Origin: Anaerobacillus alkalilacustris
GTDB lineage: Bacteria; Bacillota; Bacilli; Bacillales; Anaerobacillaceae
Assembly (NCBI RefSeq): GCF_001866005.1
Contig: NZ_MLQR01000050.1
Coordinates: forward strand, 1 to 64,000
DNA length: 64,000 bases
Reading direction: 5' to 3'
Shown here: positions 35,032 through 43,929 of the stretch, in pieces
Layout: each line of letters begins with the position of its first letter
How positions within the stretch are numbered: position 1 is the first letter of the stretch
Position numbers and translations under genes: made by a program
Notes under the pieces: model-generated
The model's database searches: none
The model's input: the letters and a program-made list of their open reading frames with translations, nothing else
Told to the model about the DNA's origin: nothing

Positions 35032-36108
35032 ATGTCTAATTCGATAAAATTTGCTATTTTAGGCTGTGGAAGAATTGCAAAGAAACATATTGAGGCTTTA
35101 TCTAAATTAGAAAACACGAAAATAGTTGCTGTTTGTGACATACTAGAAAATAGAGCAAAAATAGTTAGTAACCAACTTCAAGTCCCATACTATACAAATT
35201 ACGATAAAATGCTTTTAAATGAAGATATTAACGTAGTTAGCATACTAACTCCAAGTGGGTTACATGCTGAACATACTATTGACATTGTAAAAAAATACAA
35301 AAAACACATTGTATGTGAAAAACCAATGTCTTTAAACTTAGAGGACGCTGAGCGTTGTATTAAAGTATGCCAGGAAAATAATGTGAAACTATTTATTGTT
35401 ATGCAAAATCGCTATAATACTGCTATTCGAAAACTTAAAGATACTATAACTGATAATCGATTTGGAAAAATTGTACTTGGTACTGTTAGAATTCGATGGA
35501 AAAGAGATCAAAATTATTATGATCAGGACGAGTGGAGAGGCACATGGGATTTGGACGGTGGGTGTATCACTAACCAAGCTTCTCATCATATCGATTTATT
35601 ACAATGGTTACTTGGTGAACCTATAGAAGTCATAGCAAAAACTGCTACTCGTCTTTTAAATATTGAGGTTGAGGATACTGGAGTTGCAATATTAAAATTC
35701 GCTTCTGGAGCATTAGGTGTAATAGAAGTTACTACAGCAACACGACCCAAAGATTTAGAGGGCTCTATATCTATCTTAGGTGAAAAAGGAAGTGTTGAAA
35801 TAGGGGGTTTTTCTGTTAATGAAATGAAAACCTGGTTGTTTGAAGAAAAACATCCTGATGATGAAAGTGCCATTTCAATTAAAGAAAATCCAGAAAATGT
35901 CTATGGGTTTGGACATATTAGTTATTTAAGAGATGTCGTGGATGCAATAAAAAATAATAAGAGCGCGCCAGTAGACGGCGTTGAAGGTAAAAAATCACTA
36001 GAAATTATTCATGCCATTTATGAATCAGCAATAACTGGTAAAACCGTTTATTTAAAATATCAGCCAAAGAAAAGTCCGTTAGGAAAAAATAGTACTAAAG
36101 ATAACTAA
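35032..36108 (+). CDS. Gfo/Idh/MocA-family nucleotide-sugar dehydrogenase (WbpB/GnnA-like)
   Basis: The 358-aa protein has the N-terminal Rossmann segment FAILGCGRIAKKHIEAL, the conserved CEKPMSLNLEDAERCI (Glu-Lys-Pro, catalytic Lys about residue 98) and the C-terminal WRGTWDLDGGCITNQASHHIDLLQWLLGEP with the active-site His. The form with GTWDLDGG and VEDTGVAILKFASGALGVIE is typical of members in polysaccharide clusters that oxidise UDP-HexNAc or its uronate at C3. It is the only plus-strand gene within the minus-strand island and would supply the 3-keto substrate for the aminotransferase at 32038. Substrate is inferred. Confidence 0.82.
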   Translation: MSNSIKFAILGCGRIAKKHIEALSKLENTKIVAVCDILENRAKIVSNQLQVPYYTNYDKMLLNEDINVVSILTPSGLHAEHTIDIVKKYKKHIVCEKPMSLNLEDAERCIKVCQENNVKLFIVMQNRYNTAIRKLKDTITDNRFGKIVLGTVRIRWKRDQNYYDQDEWRGTWDLDGGCITNQASHHIDLLQWLLGEPIEVIAKTATRLLNIEVEDTGVAILKFASGALGVIEVTTATRPKDLEGSISILGEKGSVEIGGFSVNEMKTWLFEEKHPDDESAISIKENPENVYGFGHISYLRDVVDAIKNNKSAPVDGVEGKKSLEIIHAIYESAITGKTVYLKYQPKKSPLGKNSTKDN

Positions 36109-36113
36109 GTGAG

Positions 36114-36219
36114 TGAATTTCATAATTACCTAAATCGAGCCATAACAAACTATATGTAGTTGCGAATGTTTTAACGCAACTACATATAGTTTGGCGATAA
36201 CAATGAATTATGAAATTCA
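36114..36219. repeat. Palindromic intergenic element, perfect copy
   Basis: A 106-bp nested palindrome. Outer arms 36114-36127 and 36206-36219 (TGAATTTCATAATT and complement) are perfect over 14 bp. Inner arms 36147-36164 and 36175-36192 (AAACTATATGTAGTTGCG and complement) are perfect over 18 bp with a 10-nt loop. Related, degenerate elements are at 5187-5302 and 45103-45189. It lies directly after the Gfo/Idh stop. Confidence 0.85.
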
Positions 36220-36228
36220 ATAAAGTGA

Positions 36229-36287
36229 TAAAATTAAAAAACATAAGGATTTCCTCTCTTTGGAAAACCCTTATGTTTTTTAATTTT
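36229..36287. terminator. Bidirectional terminator
   Basis: Long stem AAAATTAAAAAACATAAGG / CCTTATGTTTTTTAATTTT with a 20-nt centre, between the plus-strand Gfo/Idh gene and the convergent PP-loop pseudogene. Confidence 0.8.
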
Positions 36288-36334
36288 ATAGTGTTGATAT
36301 TGAAAATACAGTTTTCATATTTTTGATATCACTA

Positions 36335-37562
36335 TCACTCATCATACCAACATATTTTACTATTTTTTTCGATTATGTCCATTTGATATTTTGGAATAAT
36401 AAATTCTTCAGCGTGAGGATACCATTTATGCATCCAATCACAATTTAAAATATCCCCACGCGTCTTTTGTTTTAATAGTTTCATCTGAATGTGGTTTCCG
36501 TTATAATTAGTCGTAATATAGCTTAGAACATTTCCAAAGGCCATGTAAGGGGTTTTCATAACATTTTGTACATCCTTTATTTTAAATAACCTATCGAGAT
36601 AGCTATACTCTAAAGGATTTCCTTTTATTACTTTTTCTAACAGACTTTTTCTAAAGCATTTATAACAATTCATATATGGTTTGTTTACCTTACCGTAGTG
36701 ACAATGATGAGCGATGTGGTTGTAGTTTGAATTCAGCACAATTTTTAGAGTGCAAACTTCTGTTAAGCCAACTACCGGTAAATTGAAAGGCATATCTACG
36801 GCTTCTAGTAGATTCCCCCAAATTGAAATAAAATCAGTTTCACGACATTATTTAAATCCTTCATATCCGATTCGTAACCTTCTTCAAGGGTATGTCCATT
36901 TGATAAACTGTCAAAATTATAATAGTCTGCTAACAAAATCGCCCCAGCAGAATCAGCTAAAAACGTTGTATAAGTTGCTGGACTTCGTACAAATTCCAAA
37001 TCAGACTTAATTTTGTGAACTTTTCTACCTTGCTTTCCCAAAAAAATCACTGGCATAATACGCAGGTTCTTTATTAAGCTTAGATTTCCTTTTATTACGA
37101 TTATTAGGATGAATTCTATCAAAGTAAAACAAATGAGTATCTGGTGGTAACAAAAGCATTGCTGCTGTTGAATCACCACCACTATATGTTAATGCTGATA
37201 CAGCGTTTTCTTTTGCTTTTCTCGGAGATAAACTATTATTAACGGGGGGAATATTCTTGCCAGTAAATTGATTGAATTGCTTTTCAAAATACTTACTCAC
37301 TCCTATTGGCAGATGAATTTCTGGACCACAAAATGGATAAATAATAGAAATAGTAGCTAGTGCTAATAAGTCTGAATGAATGGAGCTTAGTGTCCAATCT
37401 TTAGGCATATGAATTTGAATTGTTTTCATATCCATTTGTATTGTTTTTATTTTTTAAAATTTATTAATAAGAATAGGATATGATAATTGATCTAACTTAC
37501 TAGGTAAAGAAGTGATTTTCAATATTCCATTTTGTAAGTCATATTGGACTTTTATTTTTCAT
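36335..37562 (-). pseudogene. PP-loop (SGGDST) protein, disrupted by several frameshifts
   Basis: Successive minus-strand frames hold parts of one protein of roughly 400 aa. The N-terminus probably starts at the ATG at 37562 that overlaps the previous stop (ATGA), giving VQYDLQNGILKITSLPSK after one shift. Then come IHSDLLALATISIIYPFCG and the ATP-pyrophosphatase P-loop ALTYSGGDSTAAMLLLP, a middle part (HKIKSDLEFVRSPATYT), and a Cys-rich C-terminus (YMNCYKCFRKSLLEKVI). Breaks are visible near 37553, 37450, at a seven-A run (37040-37046) and near 36840. PP-loop proteins of this general layout occur in surface-polysaccharide clusters and may transfer or activate an amide group. With four breaks it is almost certainly non-functional unless the assembly has homopolymer errors. 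Confidence 0.72.
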
Positions 37563-38527
37563 CCCTCTTTCTTTTCGATGAATTCCTTTATATAGGCTAT
37601 CATTTCCTTCGCGCGAATTTGGTTCGTATGATTTTCTTGTACAAAATTGTATCCATTTTCAGTTATAATTTCTCGTTCTGATTTATTTTCACTATAATAC
37701 AATGCTTTTTCGTAAAAATTCTCTTTTGAACAAGCTACAAAATTTTCCCCGTCTTTAAATCCAAGTTCTAATATATCTGGATTGGGCTCAGCTAAAAGTA
37801 ATGACTTACATCCTAATGCCTCAAAATATTTCATCACGGGATAACGAAAAACTCCACCACAAGTAAAGAAAATTTCAGAACGATTAATTTGTTTTGAAAA
37901 CAATTCCTTTACTAATAAATTTGGAGAGGGTTTTGCTCTATGACCAGGATGTTTATGAAAAACAAATCCATCCATGCTTGTCATCCTCTTTAAAACCTCT
38001 TCTCTAAAAGGATATCTTCCTTTAGGAGGGTGCTTCACACCTTTATAATGAACGAGACCCATTAAAAGAAATTTAATATCTTTTTTTAATTTCCAATCCT
38101 TTACTATACTTGGATTTATTGAAAACGGTACCCACCTAAATTTCGATTTATACTCAGGGAATTTTTGTAAAAAAGGGTGTTTCGTCACAGAGAATATAAG
38201 ATCTAATTTACTTGAATTAAAATATTTTTTTCTCCTACGAGGAAACCAATGTGTATCAATCACAAAGCCCCCTTTTGGAATACCGACTTTATTTAAATTA
38301 GTAATTTTGGGCGCAAAAAAATTATTCCAGGCATCTTCATAATGGAGAATAAAGTCGGGTTTAATATTAATTTTTTTCAGAATATCTAAAATACTACCAT
38401 TTCTCCCCCAATAATAAACATCTGCAAATTCTTCAATCGCTTTAATCATGTCGTATTTTTGCCTATGCTTTGGGTGGTTTTTTGCAAAATTTCTAATTAA
38501 GACTAAAATTTTTAGTTTATTTTCCAA
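37559..38527 (-). CDS. CgeB-like glycosyltransferase, paralogue B
   Basis: The 322-aa protein is clearly duplicated relative to 33166-34131: KPDFILHYEDAWNNFFAPKI, GGFVIDTHWFPRRRKKYF, SVTKHPFLQKFPEYKSKFRW, FTCGGVFRYPVMKYFEALGC and LAEPNPDILELGFKDGENFV occur at the same positions. The TTG at 38527 has GGAGGTG 7 bases upstream. Both copies share the HPPKGRY basic loop, which may contact the donor phosphates. The PP-loop pseudogene starts in its stop codon, so they were one operon. Divergence between copies suggests they add different residues. Confidence 0.8.
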   Translation of the reverse strand: MENKLKILVLIRNFAKNHPKHRQKYDMIKAIEEFADVYYWGRNGSILDILKKINIKPDFILHYEDAWNNFFAPKITNLNKVGIPKGGFVIDTHWFPRRRKKYFNSSKLDLIFSVTKHPFLQKFPEYKSKFRWVPFSINPSIVKDWKLKKDIKFLLMGLVHYKGVKHPPKGRYPFREEVLKRMTSMDGFVFHKHPGHRAKPSPNLLVKELFSKQINRSEIFFTCGGVFRYPVMKYFEALGCKSLLLAEPNPDILELGFKDGENFVACSKENFYEKALYYSENKSEREIITENGYNFVQENHTNQIRAKEMIAYIKEFIEKKEG

Positions 38528-38553
38528 AACAGCACCTCCAATAAAAATTCATG

Positions 38554-39255
38554 CTACATAAACTCAGCTAATATTTTAGCTTTTAAAGAGTTATCTACGT
38601 TTTCCCGACTATTCCAAATTTCATTGGAATTCCTATGACTAAATTTTGAAGATTTATTATGACCATGAATAGTTATTACATAGTTTTTTTTGTTTATTAT
38701 TTCATGTTTAAATTTTATCGCTCCTGGATGACCACCCACTAACTTCTTTCTATGACCAATTTTATATTCGCCAGTTTTGTAAATTAAAGTATAAAAAGGT
38801 GGTGATTTCCGAAATGTTTCTTTTAGAAGACTTCTGTTAATATCGAATATATAACCTCCTTTATTAATCAAGACTTCCGTACTTGGTTTCGGATTATAAT
38901 CATGAAGTTGTTGAATATATGTTTTATGATACATATCATCAGAATCTAACCTTACTAGATAGAAGTAATCTGACCCTTCGATATAATTATTTATTTTTTT
39001 ATTAGCCTCGGTATCTGGTGAAAAAATGATATTCTCAGGTAATTCAGGATATTTATTTAACGCATTTTTAATAATTCCCCCGGTTTGGTCATCGAAACGA
39101 AGTATACAAAGAAAATCTTGACTCGTTTGATTTTTTAATGATCTCAAAGTGAAATTTTGAAAGATTTTTATTCTAGCCTCAATCCACTTCTTAGTTTTTC
39201 CTTTCGGTACGTTTCTATTATTAAACATGATATTAATAACAATTTTTTTTGCCAC
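38554..39255 (-). CDS. Putative GT-A glycosyltransferase (rhamnosyltransferase-like)
   Basis: The GTG at 39255 has AAAGAGG about 8 bases upstream and is preferred to the one at 39264, giving 233 aa. The sequence resembles the putative rhamnosyltransferase family (PF11316 type): KWIEARIKIFQNFTLRSLKN, a CILRFDDQTG segment and SDYFYLVRLDSDDMYHKTYI with the D-x-D motif (RLDSDD). Usually these proteins take dTDP-rhamnose, which the rml genes at 58.5-61.6 kb would make. The family name is from memory of motif layout, so the donor is tentative. Confidence 0.68.
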   Translation of the reverse strand: MAKKIVINIMFNNRNVPKGKTKKWIEARIKIFQNFTLRSLKNQTSQDFLCILRFDDQTGGIIKNALNKYPELPENIIFSPDTEANKKINNYIEGSDYFYLVRLDSDDMYHKTYIQQLHDYNPKPSTEVLINKGGYIFDINRSLLKETFRKSPPFYTLIYKTGEYKIGHRKKLVGGHPGAIKFKHEIINKKNYVITIHGHNKSSKFSHRNSNEIWNSRENVDNSLKAKILAEFM

Positions 39256-39298
39256 ATATAGCACCTCTTTAACTTTAGATTTGTCTATTTATTAATTT

Positions 39299-40639
39299 TT
39301 ATATTTTTATACTTGAATCGCCAATCGTAACGATATTTGAACAATTTACCCTTTTAAACGCATTCCTCGTATCAATAATCATATTTGCATTTTCTGCTAT
39401 TGCTTGGTAGTTAAAAACATCATGATTGGTTAGTAATAAAATACAATCGTACTCTTGTAGTCTTTCATATTTCACTTCAATTGAGCACACTTCATTACCA
39501 GCTTTATCAATAAACTTCGTTGCATGAGGGTCATAAAACTGAACGGAAGCGCCTTTTTCTTTGAGGATTTCATAGATTTCTAAACTAGGAGATTCGCGTA
39601 AATCATCTATATTTGGCTTGTATGCCATTCCTAGTAGTAGTATTTTTGAACCTTTCACTGATTTTGAAAAATGGTTTAGTTCATTTACAACTTTACTTAT
39701 CACAAAGTGGGGCATTTTCATATTGATTTCTTGAGCCAATTCAATATGGCGGCAATAAAACTTACTTTCTTTTGCTTTCCATACTAGATACATAGGATCA
39801 AGTGGAATACAATGTCCGCCAATTCCTGGACCTGGCATAAATGGCATAAATCCGAAAGGCTTTGTACTAGCTGCTTCAATGACCTCCCATATGTTGATAT
39901 GGAGTTTTTCGGATAACATCGCCATTTCATTAATAAAAGCAATATTTACACTGCGAAACGTATTCTCTAGCAGCTTTGTCATTTCTGCTACTTTTGGAGA
40001 CGATACAGGATACATCGTACTGATCGCATCTTGATATAAAGTCATCGCAAGTTCCGAACACTGCGGGGTTGTTCCACCTATTACTTTTGGAATATTTTTA
40101 GTTTTAAATTGGTGATTTCCAGGATCTACTCGCTCTGGTGAAAAGCAAAGAAAATAATCTACTCCTACTTTGTACCCTTCTAATTCTAATTGCTTTTCAA
40201 TTAACTCTTCAGTAGTTCCTGGATAGGTTGTGCTCTCTAAAATAATCAGTAATTCTTTGTGCATATATTTTTTAATTTCTGTAACAGCTGCTTGGATATA
40301 ATCGATATTCGGTTGTTGATATTTAGTTAGGGGAGTTGGAACACAAATACTTATCGCATCTACTTCTTTAAGAATGGAATAATCAGTCGTTGGAATGAAG
40401 TTTTGAGCAGAAATTGCTGTATATACATCTTCACTAGCTACGTCTGATACGTACGATTCACATTTTTCTAGCCTTTTTACTTTTGATTGATCTATATCAA
40501 TACCAAAAACTTGGTAACCTTTTTTGGCTAATTCAATTGCTAAGGGGAGTCCGACATAACCTAGCCCGATTACAGCCACTTTTGCATACATAGTAAGAAA
40601 TTTTTCTTTTAAACGATAGAATGCTTCGCTTTTCTGCAT
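39299..40639 (-). CDS. UDP-HexNAc/UDP-sugar 6-dehydrogenase (WbpA/WecC type)
   Basis: The 446-aa protein has VIGLGYVGLPLAIELAKKGY near the N-terminus (residues about 18-37; the extra 17-residue lead is unusual), SICVPTPLTKYQQPNI, ESTTYPGTTEE and the catalytic-cysteine loop GPGIGGHCIPLDPMYLVWKA (about residue 275). GIGGHCIP distinguishes the WbpA/WecC/VipA branch (UDP-GlcNAc or UDP-ManNAc) from Ugd, whose loop GYGGSCFP is seen at 9420-10700. It would make UDP-GlcNAc uronate, the entry to 2,3-diamino-uronates with the enzymes at 31415-36108. Confidence 0.88.
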   Translation of the reverse strand: MQKSEAFYRLKEKFLTMYAKVAVIGLGYVGLPLAIELAKKGYQVFGIDIDQSKVKRLEKCESYVSDVASEDVYTAISAQNFIPTTDYSILKEVDAISICVPTPLTKYQQPNIDYIQAAVTEIKKYMHKELLIILESTTYPGTTEELIEKQLELEGYKVGVDYFLCFSPERVDPGNHQFKTKNIPKVIGGTTPQCSELAMTLYQDAISTMYPVSSPKVAEMTKLLENTFRSVNIAFINEMAMLSEKLHINIWEVIEAASTKPFGFMPFMPGPGIGGHCIPLDPMYLVWKAKESKFYCRHIELAQEINMKMPHFVISKVVNELNHFSKSVKGSKILLLGMAYKPNIDDLRESPSLEIYEILKEKGASVQFYDPHATKFIDKAGNEVCSIEVKYERLQEYDCILLLTNHDVFNYQAIAENANMIIDTRNAFKRVNCSNIVTIGDSSIKI

Positions 40640-40737
40640 AACCGAAACCCTTCTTTCCTCTTTATTACCAAAAGTTCGTATGTTTCAATATCGTATGCAA
40701 TGGTAAATATTTCTGATAGGTACAGAGGGTGAATTTT

Positions 40738-41424
40738 CTAATTTCCGACGATAAATGGTCTAAAATCATCTACTTTTCTTTTTACGGTTTTACAACGCTC
40801 TAAAATTTTTTCTGGTCGCTTTTTCCATGTATGGTGAACAGGATCCCTACGAATACAACAATAATTAAAGCGATTACCTGAATAAACTTTTAAACCAATA
40901 GCTGCACAACGTTGTAAAAAATATAAATCCGACCCTACCTTTTGATCTGGAAACTGCACTTTGTTAAACACTTTTTTTCGTATAACAAAAGTAGATCCTG
41001 CCACATACCGCTTACTTCTATTTTCTTGATTAGGAACGTGAATGGTTAATAGTTTCTTGTCAGGGAAATACATATATATTGTTCTTTTTCCAATGATATC
41101 GGCACCTGTTTTATTGAATAATGATAAGGAATCTTCAATGTAATTAGGTGCGTAATAATCATCATCGTCAAACTTAGCTACGTATTCGTATTTTGCCTTT
41201 TTAACAGCAAAGTTTAAACAACTTCCTAATGTTGTCGTTTCCGGCAGTTGAAAAATCGAAACATTTGAATAATGTATCGCTTCTGCTTTCCATTTGTTAA
41301 TATCCATATTATCTCGATTTAAGACAATGATTAATTCCTTTTTTTTCACTTTTTGACGGTCATAATTTTGAAAAACTTTTTTTAAACAATGTTGTCGATT
41401 CGTACATGTGATAATCGAGATCAC
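40738..41424 (-). CDS. GT2 glycosyltransferase
   Basis: The GTG at 41424 is preferred: AAGGAG sits 8 bases upstream inside the longer frame that opens at 41442. The 228-aa product is a GT-A fold family 2 enzyme: ISIITCTNRQHCLKKVFQNY at the N-terminus, ELIIVLNRDN, and the metal-binding KFDDDDYYAPNYIEDSLSLF (about residue 90), then GSTFVIRKKVF. No membrane helix. It is separated from the upstream methyltransferase gene by a perfect hairpin that abuts its ribosome binding site. Donor and acceptor are unknown. Confidence 0.82.
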   Translation of the reverse strand: MISIITCTNRQHCLKKVFQNYDRQKVKKKELIIVLNRDNMDINKWKAEAIHYSNVSIFQLPETTTLGSCLNFAVKKAKYEYVAKFDDDDYYAPNYIEDSLSLFNKTGADIIGKRTIYMYFPDKKLLTIHVPNQENRSKRYVAGSTFVIRKKVFNKVQFPDQKVGSDLYFLQRCAAIGLKVYSGNRFNYCCIRRDPVHHTWKKRPEKILERCKTVKRKVDDFRPFIVGN

Positions 41425-41442
41425 AAATAACACTCCTTTCAT

Positions 41443-41491
41443 AGAAAAACTTCCCTTATCAACAACTTATGTTAATAAGGGAAGTTTTTCT
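41443..41491 (-). terminator. Perfect 17-bp hairpin between methyltransferase and GT2 genes
   Basis: Arms 41443-41459 and 41475-41491 (AGAAAAACTTCCCTTAT and complement) with a 15-nt loop lie 21 bp after the methyltransferase stop. The distal arm ends in TTTTTCT and runs into the leader of the next gene, so it could attenuate as well as terminate. Confidence 0.75.
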
Positions 41492-41511
41492 TATGTCCAT
41501 ACCTACTATAT

Positions 41512-42162
41512 TTAATTAATTAATTGGTTGGTTTTACTACTTAATTTCTCAAATAAGTAAAACTCAGACTTTGATGTTTTTTTTCTTTTCTTAAATTCAA
41601 AAGGATATTTATTTTTTATCTTCTTAACCAGTTTGAAATCTTTTTGATTACTATCAATCCATTTCGTAAACTCCCTGTGCCTGACATGGTTGTTTTGTTT
41701 TGTATTATAATTAGAAGAATAAATTAATACATATTTTTTTGAAGTATTAAATAAGTCTGTCATATATTTATGATAAATCTCATCTTCTATTAAATGATAA
41801 ATGACATCTAAAGAAATAGTTAAATCGGCTTTAGATAATTTTTGATTAGTATCAAAACATAAAGGATCATATAAACAAAATTGTTTCCTACTGTCATTTG
41901 CAAACATCTCTTCACATTTTTTAATCGTATATTTAGATACGTCTAACCCAATGTAATTAGAATATTTACATAGCTTTAACTGATTACCGTCCCCACAACC
42001 AAATTCAATCACATGATTAATTTTAAATTCTCTTATTATTGTATTTATCACTTCTGCTTTAAATACTGCTAACTTCCCATAAGAACCCGGACCCGATGTC
42101 CCTCCACTTTTATATCTATCTTCCCAATAATTGCTGGAGCCTGGAAATTCATTATTTTCCAT
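41512..42162 (-). CDS. SAM-dependent methyltransferase
   Basis: The 216-aa class I methyltransferase has motif I VIEFGCGDGNQLKLC (about residue 45), the acidic post-I position IGLDVSKYTIKKCEEM, and ADLTISLDVIYHLIEDE as motif IV region. This form is common in glycan clusters, where such enzymes methylate sugars or attached groups. The N-terminal SSNYWEDRYKSGGTSGPGSY is typical of this subgroup. It follows the GT4 gene in the island. The substrate cannot be deduced. Confidence 0.8.
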   Translation of the reverse strand: MENNEFPGSSNYWEDRYKSGGTSGPGSYGKLAVFKAEVINTIIREFKINHVIEFGCGDGNQLKLCKYSNYIGLDVSKYTIKKCEEMFANDSRKQFCLYDPLCFDTNQKLSKADLTISLDVIYHLIEDEIYHKYMTDLFNTSKKYVLIYSSNYNTKQNNHVRHREFTKWIDSNQKDFKLVKKIKNKYPFEFKKRKKTSKSEFYLFEKLSSKTNQLIN

Positions 42163-42189
42163 CTAAATCATCCCCATATTATTTTTATC

Positions 42190-43191
42190 TCACATATATT
42201 TGGAACTATTAATTATCACCTTTTTAAATAGTTTCAAATGTTCTTCACCACTTTTCTTCCAAGAAAATCTTGCTGCATGATTGATCCCTTTTGTTGCTAA
42301 TTGTTCACGTAGTTGGGTTTCTTCTATTAATCTTTTCATCTCTTTTTGCATTTCTGAAATCGACTTAGGATTTACTTTAAGCGCTGCATCACCACTTATT
42401 TCTGCACATCCTGTTTGATTACTTGTCAGAACAGGGCAGCCACATGCCATTGCTTCAAGAATTGGAAGACCAAATGTTTCACGAATAGAAGGAAACATAA
42501 AACCAAGGGCTCCACGATACCATTTCGCTAATTCGAGTGGCAATATTTCTTTCGTAATGATATGAAGCCCTGGAATTTTCCATCTAGTAATATCTTCTGA
42601 AAATCCAGGTAATATAGCCATTAAGTTTGGACGCTTAGAAACAGGTAGTTTTGAGTATGCAACAAATAGTCTGGGAGAATTTTTTAGTGGCTGATATTGA
42701 GCAACGTGAAGAAAATAAGGTGTTTTTTGAATTGGTTTTTCACCATTCGGATGAAAGATTTGTTGATTTACACCATGATATATCGGACATACTTTATCGG
42801 GCGTAATATCAAATGCTGAACATACTTCTTCTGCACCATATTTTGACACAGTAACAATAGCATCTACCTTTTCTTTAAAGCTTTTCCAATCATCAATTAA
42901 TAATTGTTTCATCCTTCTTTCGCGTGAGTGTAATTCCTTCTCTGGTATTGAAAAGACTCTAACCCCATGAACAGTTACAACAACAGGGATATCAGCTGTT
43001 CTCAATACGTCAGGAATTCTACGCATTCCTAATCCAGGATCCCAAATTAAATCACAACGATTAGGAATAGACCCATTTTCGGAAACACGAACTAATGTAA
43101 CTCCTACCTTTTCAAGTTCACTAGTAACATTTTGCTGATAAATTCGCAAACTGATTGGATCTCTAGGTCTTGTTACAACAGCTATTCGCAA
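42190..43191 (-). CDS. GT4 glycosyltransferase
   Basis: The 333-aa GT-B enzyme has VTVHGVRVFSIPEKE and IVTVSKYGAEEVCSAFDI in the N-half, then the donor-binding HVAQYQPLKNSPRLFVAYSK and the E-x7-E block FPSIRETFGLPILEAMACGC with GCAEISGDAALKVNP. It is somewhat short for GT4 but complete. It lies between the intact sulfotransferase and a methyltransferase gene, within 30 bp of each, so it belongs to the same transcript. Sugar specificity unknown. Confidence 0.84.
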   Translation of the reverse strand: MRIAVVTRPRDPISLRIYQQNVTSELEKVGVTLVRVSENGSIPNRCDLIWDPGLGMRRIPDVLRTADIPVVVTVHGVRVFSIPEKELHSRERRMKQLLIDDWKSFKEKVDAIVTVSKYGAEEVCSAFDITPDKVCPIYHGVNQQIFHPNGEKPIQKTPYFLHVAQYQPLKNSPRLFVAYSKLPVSKRPNLMAILPGFSEDITRWKIPGLHIITKEILPLELAKWYRGALGFMFPSIRETFGLPILEAMACGCPVLTSNQTGCAEISGDAALKVNPKSISEMQKEMKRLIEETQLREQLATKGINHAARFSWKKSGEEHLKLFKKVIINSSKYM

Positions 43192-43221
43192 TGTAATTTT
43201 CCTTTCAATAAAATTTTTACA

Positions 43222-43914
43222 TTAAAATTTTTTTAACTTCTTATCAATAAATGATTGTACATTTTCGATTCGATGTGTTGGATGTTGACCAATTTTTTCG
43301 TTTAGTTGATAAACGAAGGGATTAGGGTCCTTCACTAAATCTTCAAAATAGACATCAATGATATCATTTTCAGGTATTCCGAATCCCCCCCTAAATAGCT
43401 TAAAGTTTTCATAATAACGCGACAGAATTTTATCAGCTTTACTTTGAGAAATACGATCTCGATGTGCGAGCGACTTTACTGAAGATTGATATGGTCGATG
43501 AACAAACACATACGTAATATCGGATGAGATTTCTTGAAAATAAGGTTGCAAATATTCATACGTGATTAATAGTCGAGGATCTTTTAACCCCCATACCGGT
43601 TTCACTTGTTCTTTAAAAAAAAATCGTATCGTTCGGGGATTAAAACTAACAGATTTTATCGCCTCTTTTGTTGGTGGTTTATGCCAAGAACCTCCTGCTT
43701 TTCGTAGTATTTGATGATTGAGTCTCATAAAATGAACATTCTCAAAGAGTCCTTTTGGATTGAAATCTCTCGCTCTAATTAATTCATCACCCATATTAAT
43801 CCCTAAGTGATGCATAATTCCAGCTGTTGCACTTGAGCCTGAACGATGTAGAGCCATTACGATAAATAATTTATTTTTTTTCAATCTATCACTTACATTA
43901 TTGGACTGCTTCAC
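43222..43914 (-). CDS. Sulfotransferase-fold protein
   Basis: The 230-aa protein starts at a GTG with GAGGGGAG 8 bases upstream. It has the P-loop-like 5'-PSB segment LFIVMALHRSGSSATAGIMH (residues about 16-35), GLKDPRLLITYEYL, and ITYVFVHRPYQSSVKSLAHR with the 3'-phosphate-binding R/S pattern, then VYFEDLVKDPNPFVYQL. These are the landmarks of bacterial sulfotransferases; some related proteins have other roles. With CysC and Sat 13 kb away on the same island, transfer of sulfate from PAPS to a glycan is the likely reaction. Confidence 0.78.
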   Translation of the reverse strand: MKQSNNVSDRLKKNKLFIVMALHRSGSSATAGIMHHLGINMGDELIRARDFNPKGLFENVHFMRLNHQILRKAGGSWHKPPTKEAIKSVSFNPRTIRFFFKEQVKPVWGLKDPRLLITYEYLQPYFQEISSDITYVFVHRPYQSSVKSLAHRDRISQSKADKILSRYYENFKLFRGGFGIPENDIIDVYFEDLVKDPNPFVYQLNEKIGQHPTHRIENVQSFIDKKLKKF

Positions 43915-43929
43915 ACATTAAACTCCCCT

